A stretch of DNA of 41,301 bases from Alphaproteobacteria bacterium (GCA_035625915.1 DASPOR010000031.1:1-41301); one strand, 5' to 3'. Shown: positions 1 to 9,840, counted from the stretch's first letter. Translations and numbers: made by a program. Notes: generated by a model not told the origin, from the letters alone.

Positions 1-129
1 GAAGAAATTTCCGATGTAAAAGGTGACGGCTCCCGCGAGGGCGAGAAAAACGACGAGGAATACATAGGCGAGCGGGGTCGTGAAATAGGCGGCGAATTCG
101 CGCCGAAAGACCACAAGCGTATTGCGCAT
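1..129 (-). CDS. ABC-2 type transporter permease, N-terminal fragment
   Basis: Only the first 43 codons lie in the window; the gene runs off the left edge. The protein begins MRNTLVVFRREFAAYFTTPL, then a hydrophobic stretch (AYVFLVVFLALAGAVTFYIG) that looks like the first transmembrane helix. A short cytoplasmic 'RREF..YF.TP' head before the first helix is typical of ABC-2 permeases of the GldF/NatB/CcmB kind. The start is 37 bases downstream of the ATPase stop on the same strand, so the two almost certainly form one operon and one inner-membrane exporter. The substrate cannot be told. Confidence 0.8.
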   Translation of the reverse strand, partial: MRNTLVVFRREFAAYFTTPLAYVFLVVFLALAGAVTFYIGNFF

Positions 130-166
130 TCTGCCTCCCGAGCTTCTGGCGTCACCGGTGTGCAGG

Positions 167-1105
167 CTATTCCTGTCCCGCTGTGATCACTCGGAACACC
201 TCATCGAGCTGGCCGTGCTCGACATGGATTTCCTCGACCGTCCAACCACGCTCGTGGATGAAGCGGCTCACTTCTGCAACCATCGGCCGGCCGTCCTTTG
301 AGTAGAGTCGCAGGTCGACGATCGAATCGCACACCGCGATCTCGTCGATGCCGCCAACACCGGGCAAGCCGGCAAGCCCCGCACGGGCCTCGTGCGCGAC
401 GATTCCGCGCAGCCGCAGTGCGACCGCGTTGTGACGGCGAGAGCGCCCTTCGAGCTCGCCCGGCGTTGAGTCGGCGACGACACGGCCGCCCGCTATCACG
501 ATCGCACGCGTGCACACCGCCGCCACTTCCTCGAGGATATGGGTCGAGATGACGATCGTCTTGCGCGGCGCCATCTCCGTAATCAGCGTGCGCACCTCGT
601 GCTTCTGGTTGGGATCGAGGCCGTCGGTCGGCTCGTCGAGGATAAGAACTTCCGGATCGTGAAGAAGTGCTTGGGCAAGCCCTACGCGCCGCTTATAACC
701 CTTCGAGAGGGTGTCGATCGGCCGATCGAAGACGCTGCCGATTTGCGTGCGATCGGCGGCTACCGAGATGCGCCGCTTCGCTTCCGCGCCCGAGAAACCG
801 CGCGCTGCAGCGATGAAGCGAAGGAAGCTTGCGGGCGTCATGTCCGCGTAAAGCGGGGCCCCCTCGGGGAGGTAGCCAATTCGCTTCTTGGCCTCGATCG
901 GCTGCTCGGCCACGTCGAATCCGCAAACCTTTGCACGGCCGCTCGTCGGTGGAAGAAATCCGACGATCGTCCTCATCGTGGTCGATTTGCCGGCACCGTT
1001 TGGCCCAAGGAATCCAAGCACCTCGCCCGGTCGAACGGTAAAGCTCACATTGTCGACGGCCTTGATCGGCCCGAAATGCTTGGAAAGGGACTCGACTTCG
1101 ATCAT
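167..1105 (-). CDS. ABC transporter ATP-binding protein (ABC-2 exporter)
   Basis: A 312-residue ATPase of the CcmA/NatA type that powers export or membrane-component movement with the permease that follows it. Visible motifs are Walker A (GPNGAGKST), signature (LSKGYKRR), Walker B (VLILDEPTDGLDP) and the H-loop (STHILEE). After about residue 220 comes a C-terminal domain of roughly 90 residues, as in many ABC-2 ATPases. An upstream TTG gives two extra residues, but the ATG at 1105 (MIEVESLSKHFGP) is preferred because the family usually starts right at this strand. The sequence resembles the gliding-type (GldA) and multidrug (CcmA) branches; without the full permease the substrate is unknown. 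Confidence 0.93.
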   Translation of the reverse strand: MIEVESLSKHFGPIKAVDNVSFTVRPGEVLGFLGPNGAGKSTTMRTIVGFLPPTSGRAKVCGFDVAEQPIEAKKRIGYLPEGAPLYADMTPASFLRFIAAARGFSGAEAKRRISVAADRTQIGSVFDRPIDTLSKGYKRRVGLAQALLHDPEVLILDEPTDGLDPNQKHEVRTLITEMAPRKTIVISTHILEEVAAVCTRAIVIAGGRVVADSTPGELEGRSRRHNAVALRLRGIVAHEARAGLAGLPGVGGIDEIAVCDSIVDLRLYSKDGRPMVAEVSRFIHERGWTVEEIHVEHGQLDEVFRVITAGQE

Positions 1106-1344
1106 GGACAAAACCGCGGTTTCGACACAAACCTGTTCTCGGCTGGCTTCTTACGGCCGCCGAATACGAAAAACGCCTTCGTGGCGGCAAAGCACCGCCG
1201 GCCCCTCGAAATCGTTCCCAACGCCCATATAGGCAATCGCGGCTGCAAGATAAAGGGGGATGTTCTCAATCCCGAATGCGCCTGATGCTGCCCAGCCCCG
1301 GCTCAGGGGCAAGCCCAGCGCCTTGTTCGACGGGAAAAGCGACG

Positions 1345-4300
1345 TCAGCGCGCGATCTTCCGCGGCTCCGGCTCGTCGCGGACCTCAGGGAAGTTCACGG
1401 TGTCGACTCCAAGGCTTTCCGGCGTGACGGGCACTTCCTCCGCCGTCGGGGCGACGGTGCGCCGCCGGCCAAAGCTCAGGTTCTGGAGCCGGTCGAGATA
1501 AATATAGATCACGGGCGTGAGGTAGAGAGTCAAAAGCTGGGACACCATCAACCCGCCCACGACCGCGAGGCCAAGGGGGCGCCGCGCCTCGGAGCCGGCC
1601 CCGAACCCGAGCGCAATCGGCAAGGTGCCCATGAGGGCGGCCATCGTCGTCATCATGATCGGGCGAAAGCGGATGAGCGAGGCTTGATAGATCGCCTCGA
1701 GTGGGGTCATACCTTCCTGGCGCTGTCTCTCGAGGGCGAAGTCGATCATCATGATCGCGTTCTTCTTGACGATACCGACGAGCATGATGATGCCGACAAA
1801 GGCGTAAAGGCTGAGGGTCACGTTGAAAAGCATCAGAGTTAAGAGCGCACCGACCGCGGCCGACGGCAAACCCGAAAGAATCGTCAGAGGATGGATGAAG
1901 CTTTCGTAGAGCACGCCAAGGACGATATAGACGACGACCACCGCCATCAGAAGGAGGATGCCGAGGCCCTGCAACGAGGATTGGAACGCTTGCGCCGTCC
2001 CTTGGAAGGTGGTGCTCATCGCCGCCGGTATGTTGATCTGACGCTCGATTGCCCGGATGCGTTGCACGGCAGCCCCGAGCGAGAAATTCGGCGCAAGATT
2101 GAACGACACCGTCACCGACGGAAGCTGACCAAGATGATTGATCGTGAGGGGTCCGACGCCTCGACCGATACTGGCCACGGTATTGAGCGGAATAAGCGGA
2201 CCGTTCGCCGAGCGAATATAGAGGCGCGAAAGCGCATCGGGATCGCGCTGGTATTGGTCCAGCAACTCGAGAATGACCTCGTATTGATCGAGGGAGGTGT
2301 AAATCGTCGATACCTGCTCCGAGCTGAATGCAGCACCCAGCGCATCTTCGACTTGTTGCGCGGTCACGCCGAGCGTTGTCGCCTTGTTGCGATCGACATT
2401 GACCACGAGTTGGGGACCGTTGTTTTGCATGTCGCTGTTGACATCGATGAAGCCCGGCTCCTTTCGCAGCGCCTCGATCAACGTATTGGCGGTCGAAAAG
2501 AGCTCAGGCAAGTCGATGTCCTGCAACACGTATTGATATTGGGCCTTCGTCAATTGCCCGCCGATGTTGAGACTCGGCGGATTTTGTATGTAGACCTTGA
2601 GTCCCGGAATTGATGAAAGCTTGCGGCGTAGCTCCTGCGCAATCTGGTCTGCATTAAGTTCGCGCTCGGCGCGCGGCTTGAGCCTCACGAAGATGGTGCC
2701 GGAGTTGACCGTCGGCCGCGGCCCGCCCGCACCGACGGATGACATGGCTCTCGCGACGTTGGGATCGGCGCGCACGATCTCGGCGGCCTTTTGCTGATTT
2801 CGCACCATGAAGTCGAAAGACGCGTCATCGGGCCCTTCGGTGAACGCGATCAGCTGGTCGGTATCCACGCTTGGCAGGAAGTCCTTCGGAATCTTGACGA
2901 ACAGATAGCCGGTGGCGGCCAGCGTGGCGAAAAACACCACAATCATGAGCGGCTTCCAATCGAGACACCACTTGAGCGTCCGGCCGTAGCCGTCGATTGC
3001 CGCCTTGAATGCGCGTTCGGTGAGCTGAAAGAGCGCGTTGTGTTTCTCTGCGTCGTGCGCGTGGATGAATCGGCTGCACATCATGGGCGTCAGTGTCAGC
3101 GAAACAATGCCCGACACCGCAATCGCCGCACAGATCGTGACCGCGAACTCATGGAGGAGCCGCCCGACGATTCCGCCCATGAACAGCACGGGAATGAATA
3201 CCGCCGCGAGGGAGATCGTCATCGACATGATCGTGAAGCCGATTTCCCTCGAACCCTTGAGGGCGGCCTCGAACGGGCGCTCGCCCCCCTCGATGTGCCG
3301 CACGATGTTCTCGAGCATGACAATTGCGTCATCGACGACGAAGCCGACCGAAAGGGTCAGCGCCAGGAGCGAGAGGTTGTCGAGGCTGTAGCCAAGCAGG
3401 AACATCACCGCGAAGGTGCCGATCACCGAGATCGGCAAGGCCAGAGACGGGATGATGGTGGCGGAAAGGTTCCGCAGGAACAGGAAGATCACCATCACGA
3501 CGAGTGCGGCCGCGAGCAGCAGGGTGAACTGCACATCCTCGACCGAGGCGCGGATCGACTGAGAGCGGTCGTAGAGGACATTCAGATGGATCGCCGCCGG
3601 CAGATGCGCCTCGAAGGCCGGCAGAACGGCCATCAGCGCATCCACAACCGCAATCGTATTCGTGCCGGGCTGACGCTGGATGGCAAGGACCACGGCACGA
3701 GTGCCGTTGAACCAGCTCGCCACCTTCGTGTTCTCCACGCTGTCGATGACCCGGCCGAGGTCGCCGAAGCGGATTGGCGCGCCATTGCGGTACATGGCGA
3801 TCTGATCCATGAACGCCGCAGCACTCAGCAGCTGGCCATTCGCCTGGATGGTCAGCGACTTGTTCGGCCCATCGATCGTACCGACAGGCTCATTGACGTT
3901 AGCGCTCTCGACGACCTTCAACACCTCGTCGAGCCCGATATTGCGCGAGGACAGCGCATCGGGATCGACCTGAACCCGGACGGCATATTTTTGCGAGCCG
4001 TAGACGTTCACTTGCGCCACCCCGCTTACCGTCGACAGACGCTGGGCGAGAATCGTCTCCGCATATTTGTCGACTTCGGAAAGCGGCAGCGTGGGCGAGC
4101 TGAGTGCCAGGTAAAGGATTGGAAAATCGGCCGGGTTCACCTTGCGGAAAGTGGGCGGGCTCGGCAAATTGGCCGGCAAGAGTTTCGCAGCACCCGTGAT
4201 TGCCGCTTGCACGTCCTGGGCGGCCGCATCGATGTTGCGATCGAGTGCGAATTGCAGGGTTACTTTGGTCTGGCCGAGAGCGCTCGTCGAGTTCATCGAG

Positions 4301-4533
4301 TCGAGGCCGGCGATCGTCGAAAACTGGCCCTCGAGCGGGGTTGCCACCGAGGAAGCCATGGTTTCTGCACTCGCGCCCGGAAGCTGCACCGTCACCGAGA
4401 TCGTCGGGAAATCGACCGTCGGGAGTTCGTTGACGGGTAGGCTGCGATAGGCCACGAGTCCGAACACGATGGCGCCCACCATGATCAATGTGGTCGCAAT
4501 CGGCTTTCGGATGCAGGTCTCGGGAAGGTTCAT
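1345..4533 (-). CDS. RND (HAE1) efflux pump, inner-membrane transporter
   Basis: A full-length (1062 residue) proton-driven pump of the AcrB/MdtB/MdtC/MexF family, which exports drugs or other hydrophobic compounds from periplasm and inner membrane. The N-terminus (CIRKPIATTLIMVGAIVFG) is the classic first helix. The proton-relay helix has the acidic pair in VGFVVDDAIVMLENIVRH near residue 400, and the second half repeats the fold (GIVKKNAIMMIDFALE near residue 940). Large periplasmic loops follow helices 1 and 7. The start is 18 bases after the stop of the membrane-fusion gene, so they are co-transcribed. The sequence looks closest to MdtB/MdtC-like pumps. No outer-membrane factor is in the window, so a TolC-type channel must come from elsewhere. 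Substrate unknown. Confidence 0.95.
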   Translation of the reverse strand: MNLPETCIRKPIATTLIMVGAIVFGLVAYRSLPVNELPTVDFPTISVTVQLPGASAETMASSVATPLEGQFSTIAGLDSMNSTSALGQTKVTLQFALDRNIDAAAQDVQAAITGAAKLLPANLPSPPTFRKVNPADFPILYLALSSPTLPLSEVDKYAETILAQRLSTVSGVAQVNVYGSQKYAVRVQVDPDALSSRNIGLDEVLKVVESANVNEPVGTIDGPNKSLTIQANGQLLSAAAFMDQIAMYRNGAPIRFGDLGRVIDSVENTKVASWFNGTRAVVLAIQRQPGTNTIAVVDALMAVLPAFEAHLPAAIHLNVLYDRSQSIRASVEDVQFTLLLAAALVVMVIFLFLRNLSATIIPSLALPISVIGTFAVMFLLGYSLDNLSLLALTLSVGFVVDDAIVMLENIVRHIEGGERPFEAALKGSREIGFTIMSMTISLAAVFIPVLFMGGIVGRLLHEFAVTICAAIAVSGIVSLTLTPMMCSRFIHAHDAEKHNALFQLTERAFKAAIDGYGRTLKWCLDWKPLMIVVFFATLAATGYLFVKIPKDFLPSVDTDQLIAFTEGPDDASFDFMVRNQQKAAEIVRADPNVARAMSSVGAGGPRPTVNSGTIFVRLKPRAERELNADQIAQELRRKLSSIPGLKVYIQNPPSLNIGGQLTKAQYQYVLQDIDLPELFSTANTLIEALRKEPGFIDVNSDMQNNGPQLVVNVDRNKATTLGVTAQQVEDALGAAFSSEQVSTIYTSLDQYEVILELLDQYQRDPDALSRLYIRSANGPLIPLNTVASIGRGVGPLTINHLGQLPSVTVSFNLAPNFSLGAAVQRIRAIERQINIPAAMSTTFQGTAQAFQSSLQGLGILLLMAVVVVYIVLGVLYESFIHPLTILSGLPSAAVGALLTLMLFNVTLSLYAFVGIIMLVGIVKKNAIMMIDFALERQRQEGMTPLEAIYQASLIRFRPIMMTTMAALMGTLPIALGFGAGSEARRPLGLAVVGGLMVSQLLTLYLTPVIYIYLDRLQNLSFGRRRTVAPTAEEVPVTPESLGVDTVNFPEVRDEPEPRKIAR

Positions 4534-4551
4534 GGCCGCCGCGCTGTCCCC

Positions 4552-5694
4552 TCAAGCAGCATTTCGGATTTCGACGGCCGCACCGGGGAAGAGCCGAAGC
4601 TGTCCGTCGGTCACGACTTGCTCGCCGGCCTCGAGCCCTTTTTGAATGACCGACTTGGCATCGACGGTCGGCCCAACTTCCACCGGACGTTGCTCGACCG
4701 TCTTGTCAGCCTTGACCACATACACATAGGTGCCCTTCTGGCCAGTCTGGACCGCTTGCGACGGCACAACAAGCGCGGCCGAGAGCGTTGCCAGGGTCAT
4801 CTTGACCTGGACGAACTGTCCGGGCACCAGCCGATCGTCAAGATTGGGGAATGTCGCCTTGAGCTGAATGGTGCCGGTTGTGACATCGACCTGGTTATTG
4901 ATGAAGGTTATTTCGCCTCGGGCCGGCGGGCCGGGATCGCCGGGGATTGTGACGTCGACGTAAAGCTTCCCGCTCGCCATCCGGCCTCTTACGTCCGCGA
5001 TGCTCTGCTCGGGTATCGTGAAGGAGACATAGATCGGCCGAGTCTGGTTGATCATGACCAGGGCGACAGTGTCGTTTGCCTTCACGAGGTTGCCCACGTT
5101 GACGAGAATGTTGCCAGTGCGGCCGTCGATCGGCGAGCGGATCTGGCAATATTCGAGGCTGAGCTTGGCTTGGTCGATCGCGGCCTCGTCGGCCAGGACA
5201 CTTGCGTGGGCGACATCGGCGGTTGCGCGTGCCTGCTCATATTGTTGCTGGGGTGCGAAATCCTTTTGGGCAAGTTCGGCGAAGCGCTTGAGATCGAGAT
5301 CGGCGCGCAGGGCCTGAGCCTTGTCGCTCTCGAGGGTCGCTTGCGCCTTCTGAAGTGCCGCCTCGAAGGGACGCGGGTCGATTTGAAAGAGAAGATCGCC
5401 TTTATGGACGTATTGACCTTCCACGAACCCTGCTTTGAAGATCTGGCCGTCAACGAGCGATTTCACGGAGACAGTCGTATATTGCTGAACGCTTCCGACC
5501 GTCCCGAGCTGCACGGGCACTGCTTCCTGAGATACTTGTGCGACCATGACAGGGGCCGGAGGTGCGGTTCGCGTTGCGGACTGGGCGCTGTGCGCCGCCA
5601 ACTTGGCCGGCGCGTAGACAAAATAATAATAATACCCGCCCGCGGCCAGGGCCGCAGCCATCATCCCGAATACGATAAACTTCCTCGCCTTCAT
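4552..5694 (-). CDS. RND efflux membrane-fusion (periplasmic adaptor) protein
   Basis: A 380-residue adaptor that links the RND pump to an outer-membrane channel. Residues about 7-30 form an uncleaved-looking N-terminal helix (KFIVFGMMAAALAAGGYYYY); there is no lipobox cysteine, so anchoring is by this helix rather than by lipid. The split lipoyl domain is visible as VSVKSLVDGQIFKAGFVEGQ and later CQIRSPIDGRTGNILVNVGN, flanking an alpha-hairpin (residues ~110-165). Beta-barrel and membrane-proximal domains follow, ending near VTDGQLRLFPGAAVEI. A GAGGAG ribosome-binding sequence touches the start codon. This is the first gene of the MFP-RND operon. Family assignment is secure; MdtA is the nearest well-known relative. 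Confidence 0.94.
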   Translation of the reverse strand: MKARKFIVFGMMAAALAAGGYYYYFVYAPAKLAAHSAQSATRTAPPAPVMVAQVSQEAVPVQLGTVGSVQQYTTVSVKSLVDGQIFKAGFVEGQYVHKGDLLFQIDPRPFEAALQKAQATLESDKAQALRADLDLKRFAELAQKDFAPQQQYEQARATADVAHASVLADEAAIDQAKLSLEYCQIRSPIDGRTGNILVNVGNLVKANDTVALVMINQTRPIYVSFTIPEQSIADVRGRMASGKLYVDVTIPGDPGPPARGEITFINNQVDVTTGTIQLKATFPNLDDRLVPGQFVQVKMTLATLSAALVVPSQAVQTGQKGTYVYVVKADKTVEQRPVEVGPTVDAKSVIQKGLEAGEQVVTDGQLRLFPGAAVEIRNAA

Positions 5695-6051
5695 CTCCTC
5701 GTTTTCCGCAGAAATGCAATGGTTCCGGACGGCGGCCTAATATATGCCAGGAACTCTTAAATCGGAATTGTAACTATTCCAGCCTGTTTCTCGGCGGCGC
5801 GCGTCCGGTTTTGGTACGCCTGAAGACGCGAAATCCGGCGCGCGTCAAGGATTTGCGACACTCCGCTCCATCCAGCCCCGTTCCCGCGGCGGATATCGCT
5901 GTGTCCGAGCATGGCCGCGGGCGCTCGAGCTTCTCGTATATGGTGCGCTACCCTAATTTCCCTAGTTGCCGCGTGCAGGTCTCTTTGTCTAGGCTCGACG
6001 CCTCTCGTCGCTGACACCACTGTCGGGGGCCAACCAGCCTGGGGGTGCACC
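5695..6051. promoter_or_regulatory. Divergent intergenic region between efflux operon and ThDP enzyme
   Basis: About 357 bases with no convincing gene. It must hold the promoters of two divergent units. A short inverted repeat (GGAAT, 7 bases, ATTCC; 5764-5780) lies about 70 bases upstream of the efflux adaptor start and could be an operator, but it is short and may be chance. No regulator gene sits beside the pump. Confidence 0.4.
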
Positions 6052-7695
6052 ATGACGCGGATGACGGGCGGTCAAGCGATCGTCGAAATGCTGCGACGTA
6101 ATGGTGTCGACACCATCTTCGTGCTTCCCGGCGTGCAGAACGATGCCCTGTTTGCCGCCCTTTATGACGCCAGCGAGGCCGGTGGAAAAACAGCCCTTCG
6201 TGTCATACACACTCGCCACGAGCAGGCGGCCGCCTATATGGCGTTCGGCTATGCCCGCGCAAGCGGCAAGTGCGGCGCCTATGCCGTGGTTCCAGGGCCG
6301 GGCTTTCTCAATACGACGGCCGCGCTCGCAACGGCCTACGCAACCAACGCGCCCGTGCTGTGCATCTCGGGGCAGATTGCGTCTCGAATGATCGGGCGGG
6401 GCTACGGTCAGCTCCACGAGATTCCGGATCAGCTCGCCATCTTGCGCGGCCTCACCAAATGGGCGGCACACATTTATCATCCGACCGAAACCGGAATTGC
6501 GGTCGATGAGGCATTCCGACAGATGCAGACCGGTCGCCCTCGCCCGGTCGGGCTCGAGATGCCGCCCGACGTCATGGCGCTCGAAACCGAGGTGGTCCTG
6601 CCCGAGGGTTTCATCGCACCAGCGCCGGCCACACCCGATCCCGATTTGATCGAGAAGGCGGCGGAGCGTCTCGGCAACTCGAAGAACCCCCTTATCATGG
6701 TGGGTTCGGGTGCATCAGGGGCCGCCGAGGCGCTTCTTGCGGTGGCAAGCCTGATCGAAGCGCCGGTTTTCACCAGCTATGGCGGCAAGGGGATCGTGAG
6801 CGACCGCCATTATCTTTCGCAGAATGCATTCGCGGGCCATGAGCTCTGGGGAAAGGCGGACGTGGTCCTCGGGGTCGGCAGCCGCATGGCCCATCCGCTG
6901 ATGCAATGGGGCGTCGACGAGGCCCTCGATTTGATCCGCATCGATATCGACCCAACGGAAATCGCACGAATCGTCGCCCCCAGCATTGGCATCGTGGCAG
7001 ACGCGCGCGCAGCACTCACGGCACTCCACGACGCCCTGCTCCGGCATAATCGCAAGCGGCCATCCCGCGAAGCCGAGCTGACGGCACTCAAGAAAAAATC
7101 CCTCCAAGAGATCGGCAAGCTGTCGCCCCAATGCCAATACCTCATGGCGATACGGCGCGAACTGCCCGATGAGGGCGTGTTCGTCGACGAATTGACCCAG
7201 GTCGGCTATGTGGCGCGCCTGGCCTACCCCACCTATCGCCCGCGCACGTTTATTCATAGCGGCTATCAGGGGACACTCGGTTTCGGCTTTCCGACGGCGC
7301 TCGGCGCCAAGATTGCGCGTCCGGAGGCACCGGTGGTTTCGATTTCGGGCGACGGCGGCTTCCTCTATAACGCCCAAGAGCTCGCCAGCGCGGCACTGCA
7401 CGGCATCGACATCGTGGCGATTGTTTTCGTGGACGGCGCATTCGGAAACGTGCGGCGCATCCAGAAAGAGGATTACGGCAATCGCTTGATTGCGGTCGAG
7501 CTGCGCAATCCGGATTTCGCTCGGATGGCCGAAAGCTACGGTGTCGCGGGGATAAGCGCCTCGGGACCCGAGGGCTTGCAGCGCGAACTCAACGCCGCCC
7601 TCAAGCGACGGGGCCCGACGTTGATCGAGGTCAAAGTGGGCGAGATGCCGGATCCTTGGCCCGTGATCCTACGCCCGCGCGTTCGCGGCAAATGA
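6052..7695 (+). CDS. Thiamine diphosphate-dependent enzyme, acetolactate synthase-like
   Basis: A 547-residue protein with the three-domain layout of the acetolactate synthase/benzoylformate decarboxylase superfamily. The N-terminal pyrimidine-binding domain (~1-170) carries the catalytic glutamate in IHTRHEQAAAYMAFGYARA. A central domain (~190-320) has GSGASGAAEALL. The C-terminal domain binds the diphosphate through ISGDGGFLYNAQELA and, 28 residues later, FVDGAFGNVRR, an unusual version of the usual NN. The open frame extends 47 codons upstream, but that stretch does not look like protein and the ATG at 6052 begins the family's normal start (MTRMTGGQAIVEML). It stands alone, without the small regulatory subunit IlvH, so it is probably a catabolic carboligase or decarboxylase rather than the branched-chain enzyme. 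The exact substrate is unknown. Confidence 0.9.
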   Translation: MTRMTGGQAIVEMLRRNGVDTIFVLPGVQNDALFAALYDASEAGGKTALRVIHTRHEQAAAYMAFGYARASGKCGAYAVVPGPGFLNTTAALATAYATNAPVLCISGQIASRMIGRGYGQLHEIPDQLAILRGLTKWAAHIYHPTETGIAVDEAFRQMQTGRPRPVGLEMPPDVMALETEVVLPEGFIAPAPATPDPDLIEKAAERLGNSKNPLIMVGSGASGAAEALLAVASLIEAPVFTSYGGKGIVSDRHYLSQNAFAGHELWGKADVVLGVGSRMAHPLMQWGVDEALDLIRIDIDPTEIARIVAPSIGIVADARAALTALHDALLRHNRKRPSREAELTALKKKSLQEIGKLSPQCQYLMAIRRELPDEGVFVDELTQVGYVARLAYPTYRPRTFIHSGYQGTLGFGFPTALGAKIARPEAPVVSISGDGGFLYNAQELASAALHGIDIVAIVFVDGAFGNVRRIQKEDYGNRLIAVELRNPDFARMAESYGVAGISASGPEGLQRELNAALKRRGPTLIEVKVGEMPDPWPVILRPRVRGK

Positions 7696-7737
7696 AGCCA
7701 GGCAATCTCCGGCGCGCAGGCAACAAGGCGCGATAAC

Positions 7738-9840
7738 TCAATTCGAACCGGCCATCATTTGAATCTCAACCCTGCGACACCAAAAAACGAACATCCCCAT
7801 GAAGCTGTTCGGGAGTGCTGTTTCGAGCCGTTCCCAGCACGCAAGGTCTAGCATCCGGGGATCGTCGGGAAATCGTTCCCGATAGGTGCACGCCAAGGCG
7901 GGAGAAAGTTCGAAACCGAGGAATTCGAGGCCGAGCTCGGCGAGTGCGCGCGCAATGCCGAGTGGGGTGAAGCGATGCTCGCACGCATGAAACAAGAGAT
8001 CGCGGCATGCACTCAAATTGTAGAAGTCGGAAAAGCTTTCCACACCGTCGAGGGCCGGCTCCTCGCCATCGACGACGCGCGCGCGCAATGCGCGGATGCC
8101 GTCAGGGGTCGCGGACAGGCCAAGTTCGTGGGCGCGCCGGCGCGCATTGACGATCGAACGTCGCGCCCGTTCGCTATAAAGCCCGATTCGCATGACGCCC
8201 TCTGGGCGCAGCCAGTCGAGGAGCGCGCGCCATCCTGCGAGCGGGGACGCCATATGGTGCAACACGCCGACGCTCTCGATGACATCGAAGCTGCGATCGA
8301 GCGCTTCGATTTCAAGGATATCGCCTTGAATGAAGCGCACGCGGTCGATGCCGAGTTTTCGGGCCATACGGACCGCATATGCGAGGCTCGTCCGGCTGAG
8401 ATCGACAGCCACGATTTCCTTCGCCTCGCGCAATCGCGATATCTCGAGCGGATGCTTGCCCGTCCCGCACCCGGCGATGAGTACATCGACCGGCCGGTCG
8501 AATGCCGCCGATTGATCGAAGCCTGGCAGGATTTCCCGAAGATGAGTGCCGAGGCTGATACGCTCGGACCCGGCGATGGTGAGCCAAGGTGGAAAGGGAT
8601 CTTCCTCGTATTGCGCTTGCACGGCACGCGATGTTAGGTCATCGACCTTTCCGAGTGACGCGATTTCCGCTCGCAATGCCGCTTCCTGGCGCGGCTCGAA
8701 CAGGGTTCGAGCGAGAACTATCGCCGCCGATTCGCTCCAGATGCTGGACGGCATCTCGGCAAGGCGATCCGCAAAAGGGAGCTTATGGATCGGGCGATAA
8801 AGTGCGAGTGCGAGAAGTTCATTCTCCCATGACGCCGGTGCCGCACCGGCGGCGATTCGCTCGGCGAGCGCCGACTGGAGTGCTTCGACAGCGGCGGCGT
8901 CCGCAGCGGTCACCGCATAGACGAACGCGTTATGATGGCACTGCAGCCCGAGGGAAGCGACAAAGTGTCGTGCCGTCTCATTTTGGAAAAACTCGCCGGG
9001 CAAGCCGCTGAGAACGAGCCGCCGCAGCCATATAAGTATGGCCTCGAGGTCGAGATCGACGGCGAGCGCCTTCCGTAGTAAGGCATTGACGAGCGGATCC
9101 TCCGCGAAGGCTTCGATGAATGGGCGGTATGTTGCGGGACCGGCCTGCGTGTCGTCAGGACTTGCCGCGGCGTTGCGCAGTACGGGAAAATTGGCGCGTC
9201 GCTTCAGGACGGCGATCGCGGAAGCCGCAAGGTTTTGATGCTCGATATCGTCATGCGCGAAGCAACGGAGGAGGATGATTTCGAAATTCTCCGGCATAGA
9301 CAGCGGTGTCGCGTGTTGTATGGAGCCCGCGAAATTCTGGCGTAGCGCCGCGTCGTCCGGCGCAAGCTCGATCGCCTTGCAGAATTCCTCTATCGCATTG
9401 GCGATTTCTCCCATGGCCACGTGTTGAAGTGCCAACGCGTGGCGAACTGCGGGCTGATTCGAATCGAACTGAAGCGCCCCTCGGTAGGCCCTGATCGCTT
9501 CGGCGGTACGCCCGCTCGCCGCGAGCATCTTGCCAAGGTCGTGGTAGAGGACCGGCAGGTCGCGCCCATGCGATAACGCGCGCTTCATGATGGCAATCGC
9601 GGCATCTGACTGGCCCGCCTGGAATGCGAGGACGCCGTAGAGATGAAGGGCCGTGATATTGTCGGGCGCCTTTGCAAGAACGTCCTCGCAAATGCGCTTC
9701 GCCTCCGCAAGACGTCCTTCTAGCCGCGCCCTGGCAGCCGTTCGCAACGCAAGTGAAATTTCTCGCGAGGCCACGTTGCCTTCAGTCTTGTTCGAAATTT
9801 TCGCCGGATTTTCGCTCCGGCGCGCCTCGCGACGATTCAT
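7738..9840 (-). CDS. TPR-repeat protein fused to a class I SAM methyltransferase
   Basis: A 700-residue soluble protein in two parts. Residues ~28-200 are tetratricopeptide repeats (for example ALHLYGVLAFQAGQSDAAIA and AEAIRAYRGALQFDSNQPAV). After a helical linker, residues ~435-580 form a Rossmann methyltransferase with the SAM loop VLIAGCGTGKHPLEISRL, an acidic ribose-binding residue in EIVAVDLSRTSLAYA, and the post-motif VIESVGVLHHM. The TPR part probably binds a partner or substrate. Such fusions are common in alphaproteobacteria and are often annotated as methyltransferases of unknown substrate. A lone TPR gene is excluded by the complete SAM motif. The start ATG gives MNRREARRSENPAK. 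Confidence 0.88.
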   Translation of the reverse strand: MNRREARRSENPAKISNKTEGNVASREISLALRTAARARLEGRLAEAKRICEDVLAKAPDNITALHLYGVLAFQAGQSDAAIAIMKRALSHGRDLPVLYHDLGKMLAASGRTAEAIRAYRGALQFDSNQPAVRHALALQHVAMGEIANAIEEFCKAIELAPDDAALRQNFAGSIQHATPLSMPENFEIILLRCFAHDDIEHQNLAASAIAVLKRRANFPVLRNAAASPDDTQAGPATYRPFIEAFAEDPLVNALLRKALAVDLDLEAILIWLRRLVLSGLPGEFFQNETARHFVASLGLQCHHNAFVYAVTAADAAAVEALQSALAERIAAGAAPASWENELLALALYRPIHKLPFADRLAEMPSSIWSESAAIVLARTLFEPRQEAALRAEIASLGKVDDLTSRAVQAQYEEDPFPPWLTIAGSERISLGTHLREILPGFDQSAAFDRPVDVLIAGCGTGKHPLEISRLREAKEIVAVDLSRTSLAYAVRMARKLGIDRVRFIQGDILEIEALDRSFDVIESVGVLHHMASPLAGWRALLDWLRPEGVMRIGLYSERARRSIVNARRRAHELGLSATPDGIRALRARVVDGEEPALDGVESFSDFYNLSACRDLLFHACEHRFTPLGIARALAELGLEFLGFELSPALACTYRERFPDDPRMLDLACWERLETALPNSFMGMFVFWCRRVEIQMMAGSN

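Noticed and set aside
539..1285. 248-codon plus-strand open frame
   Set aside because: It lies antisense over the ABC ATPase, which has all its motifs; no domain is visible in this frame.
2791..4440. 549-codon open frame on the plus strand
   Set aside because: It is antisense to the RND pump gene. Its composition (very rich in Arg, His, Asp, Glu) is typical of the reverse frame of GC-rich coding DNA.
5764..5780. GGAAT-N7-ATTCC inverted repeat as an efflux-operon operator
   Set aside because: Five-base arms are too short to separate from chance, and no regulator gene is adjacent.
5911..6051. 47-codon N-terminal extension of the ThDP enzyme
   Set aside because: The extension is Cys/Ser/Arg-rich and unlike the family; the ATG at 6052 gives the standard N-terminus.
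9450..9475. tRNA-like GATTCGAATCGAACTG sequence
   Set aside because: It lies inside the TPR-methyltransferase gene and no cloverleaf can be built around it.
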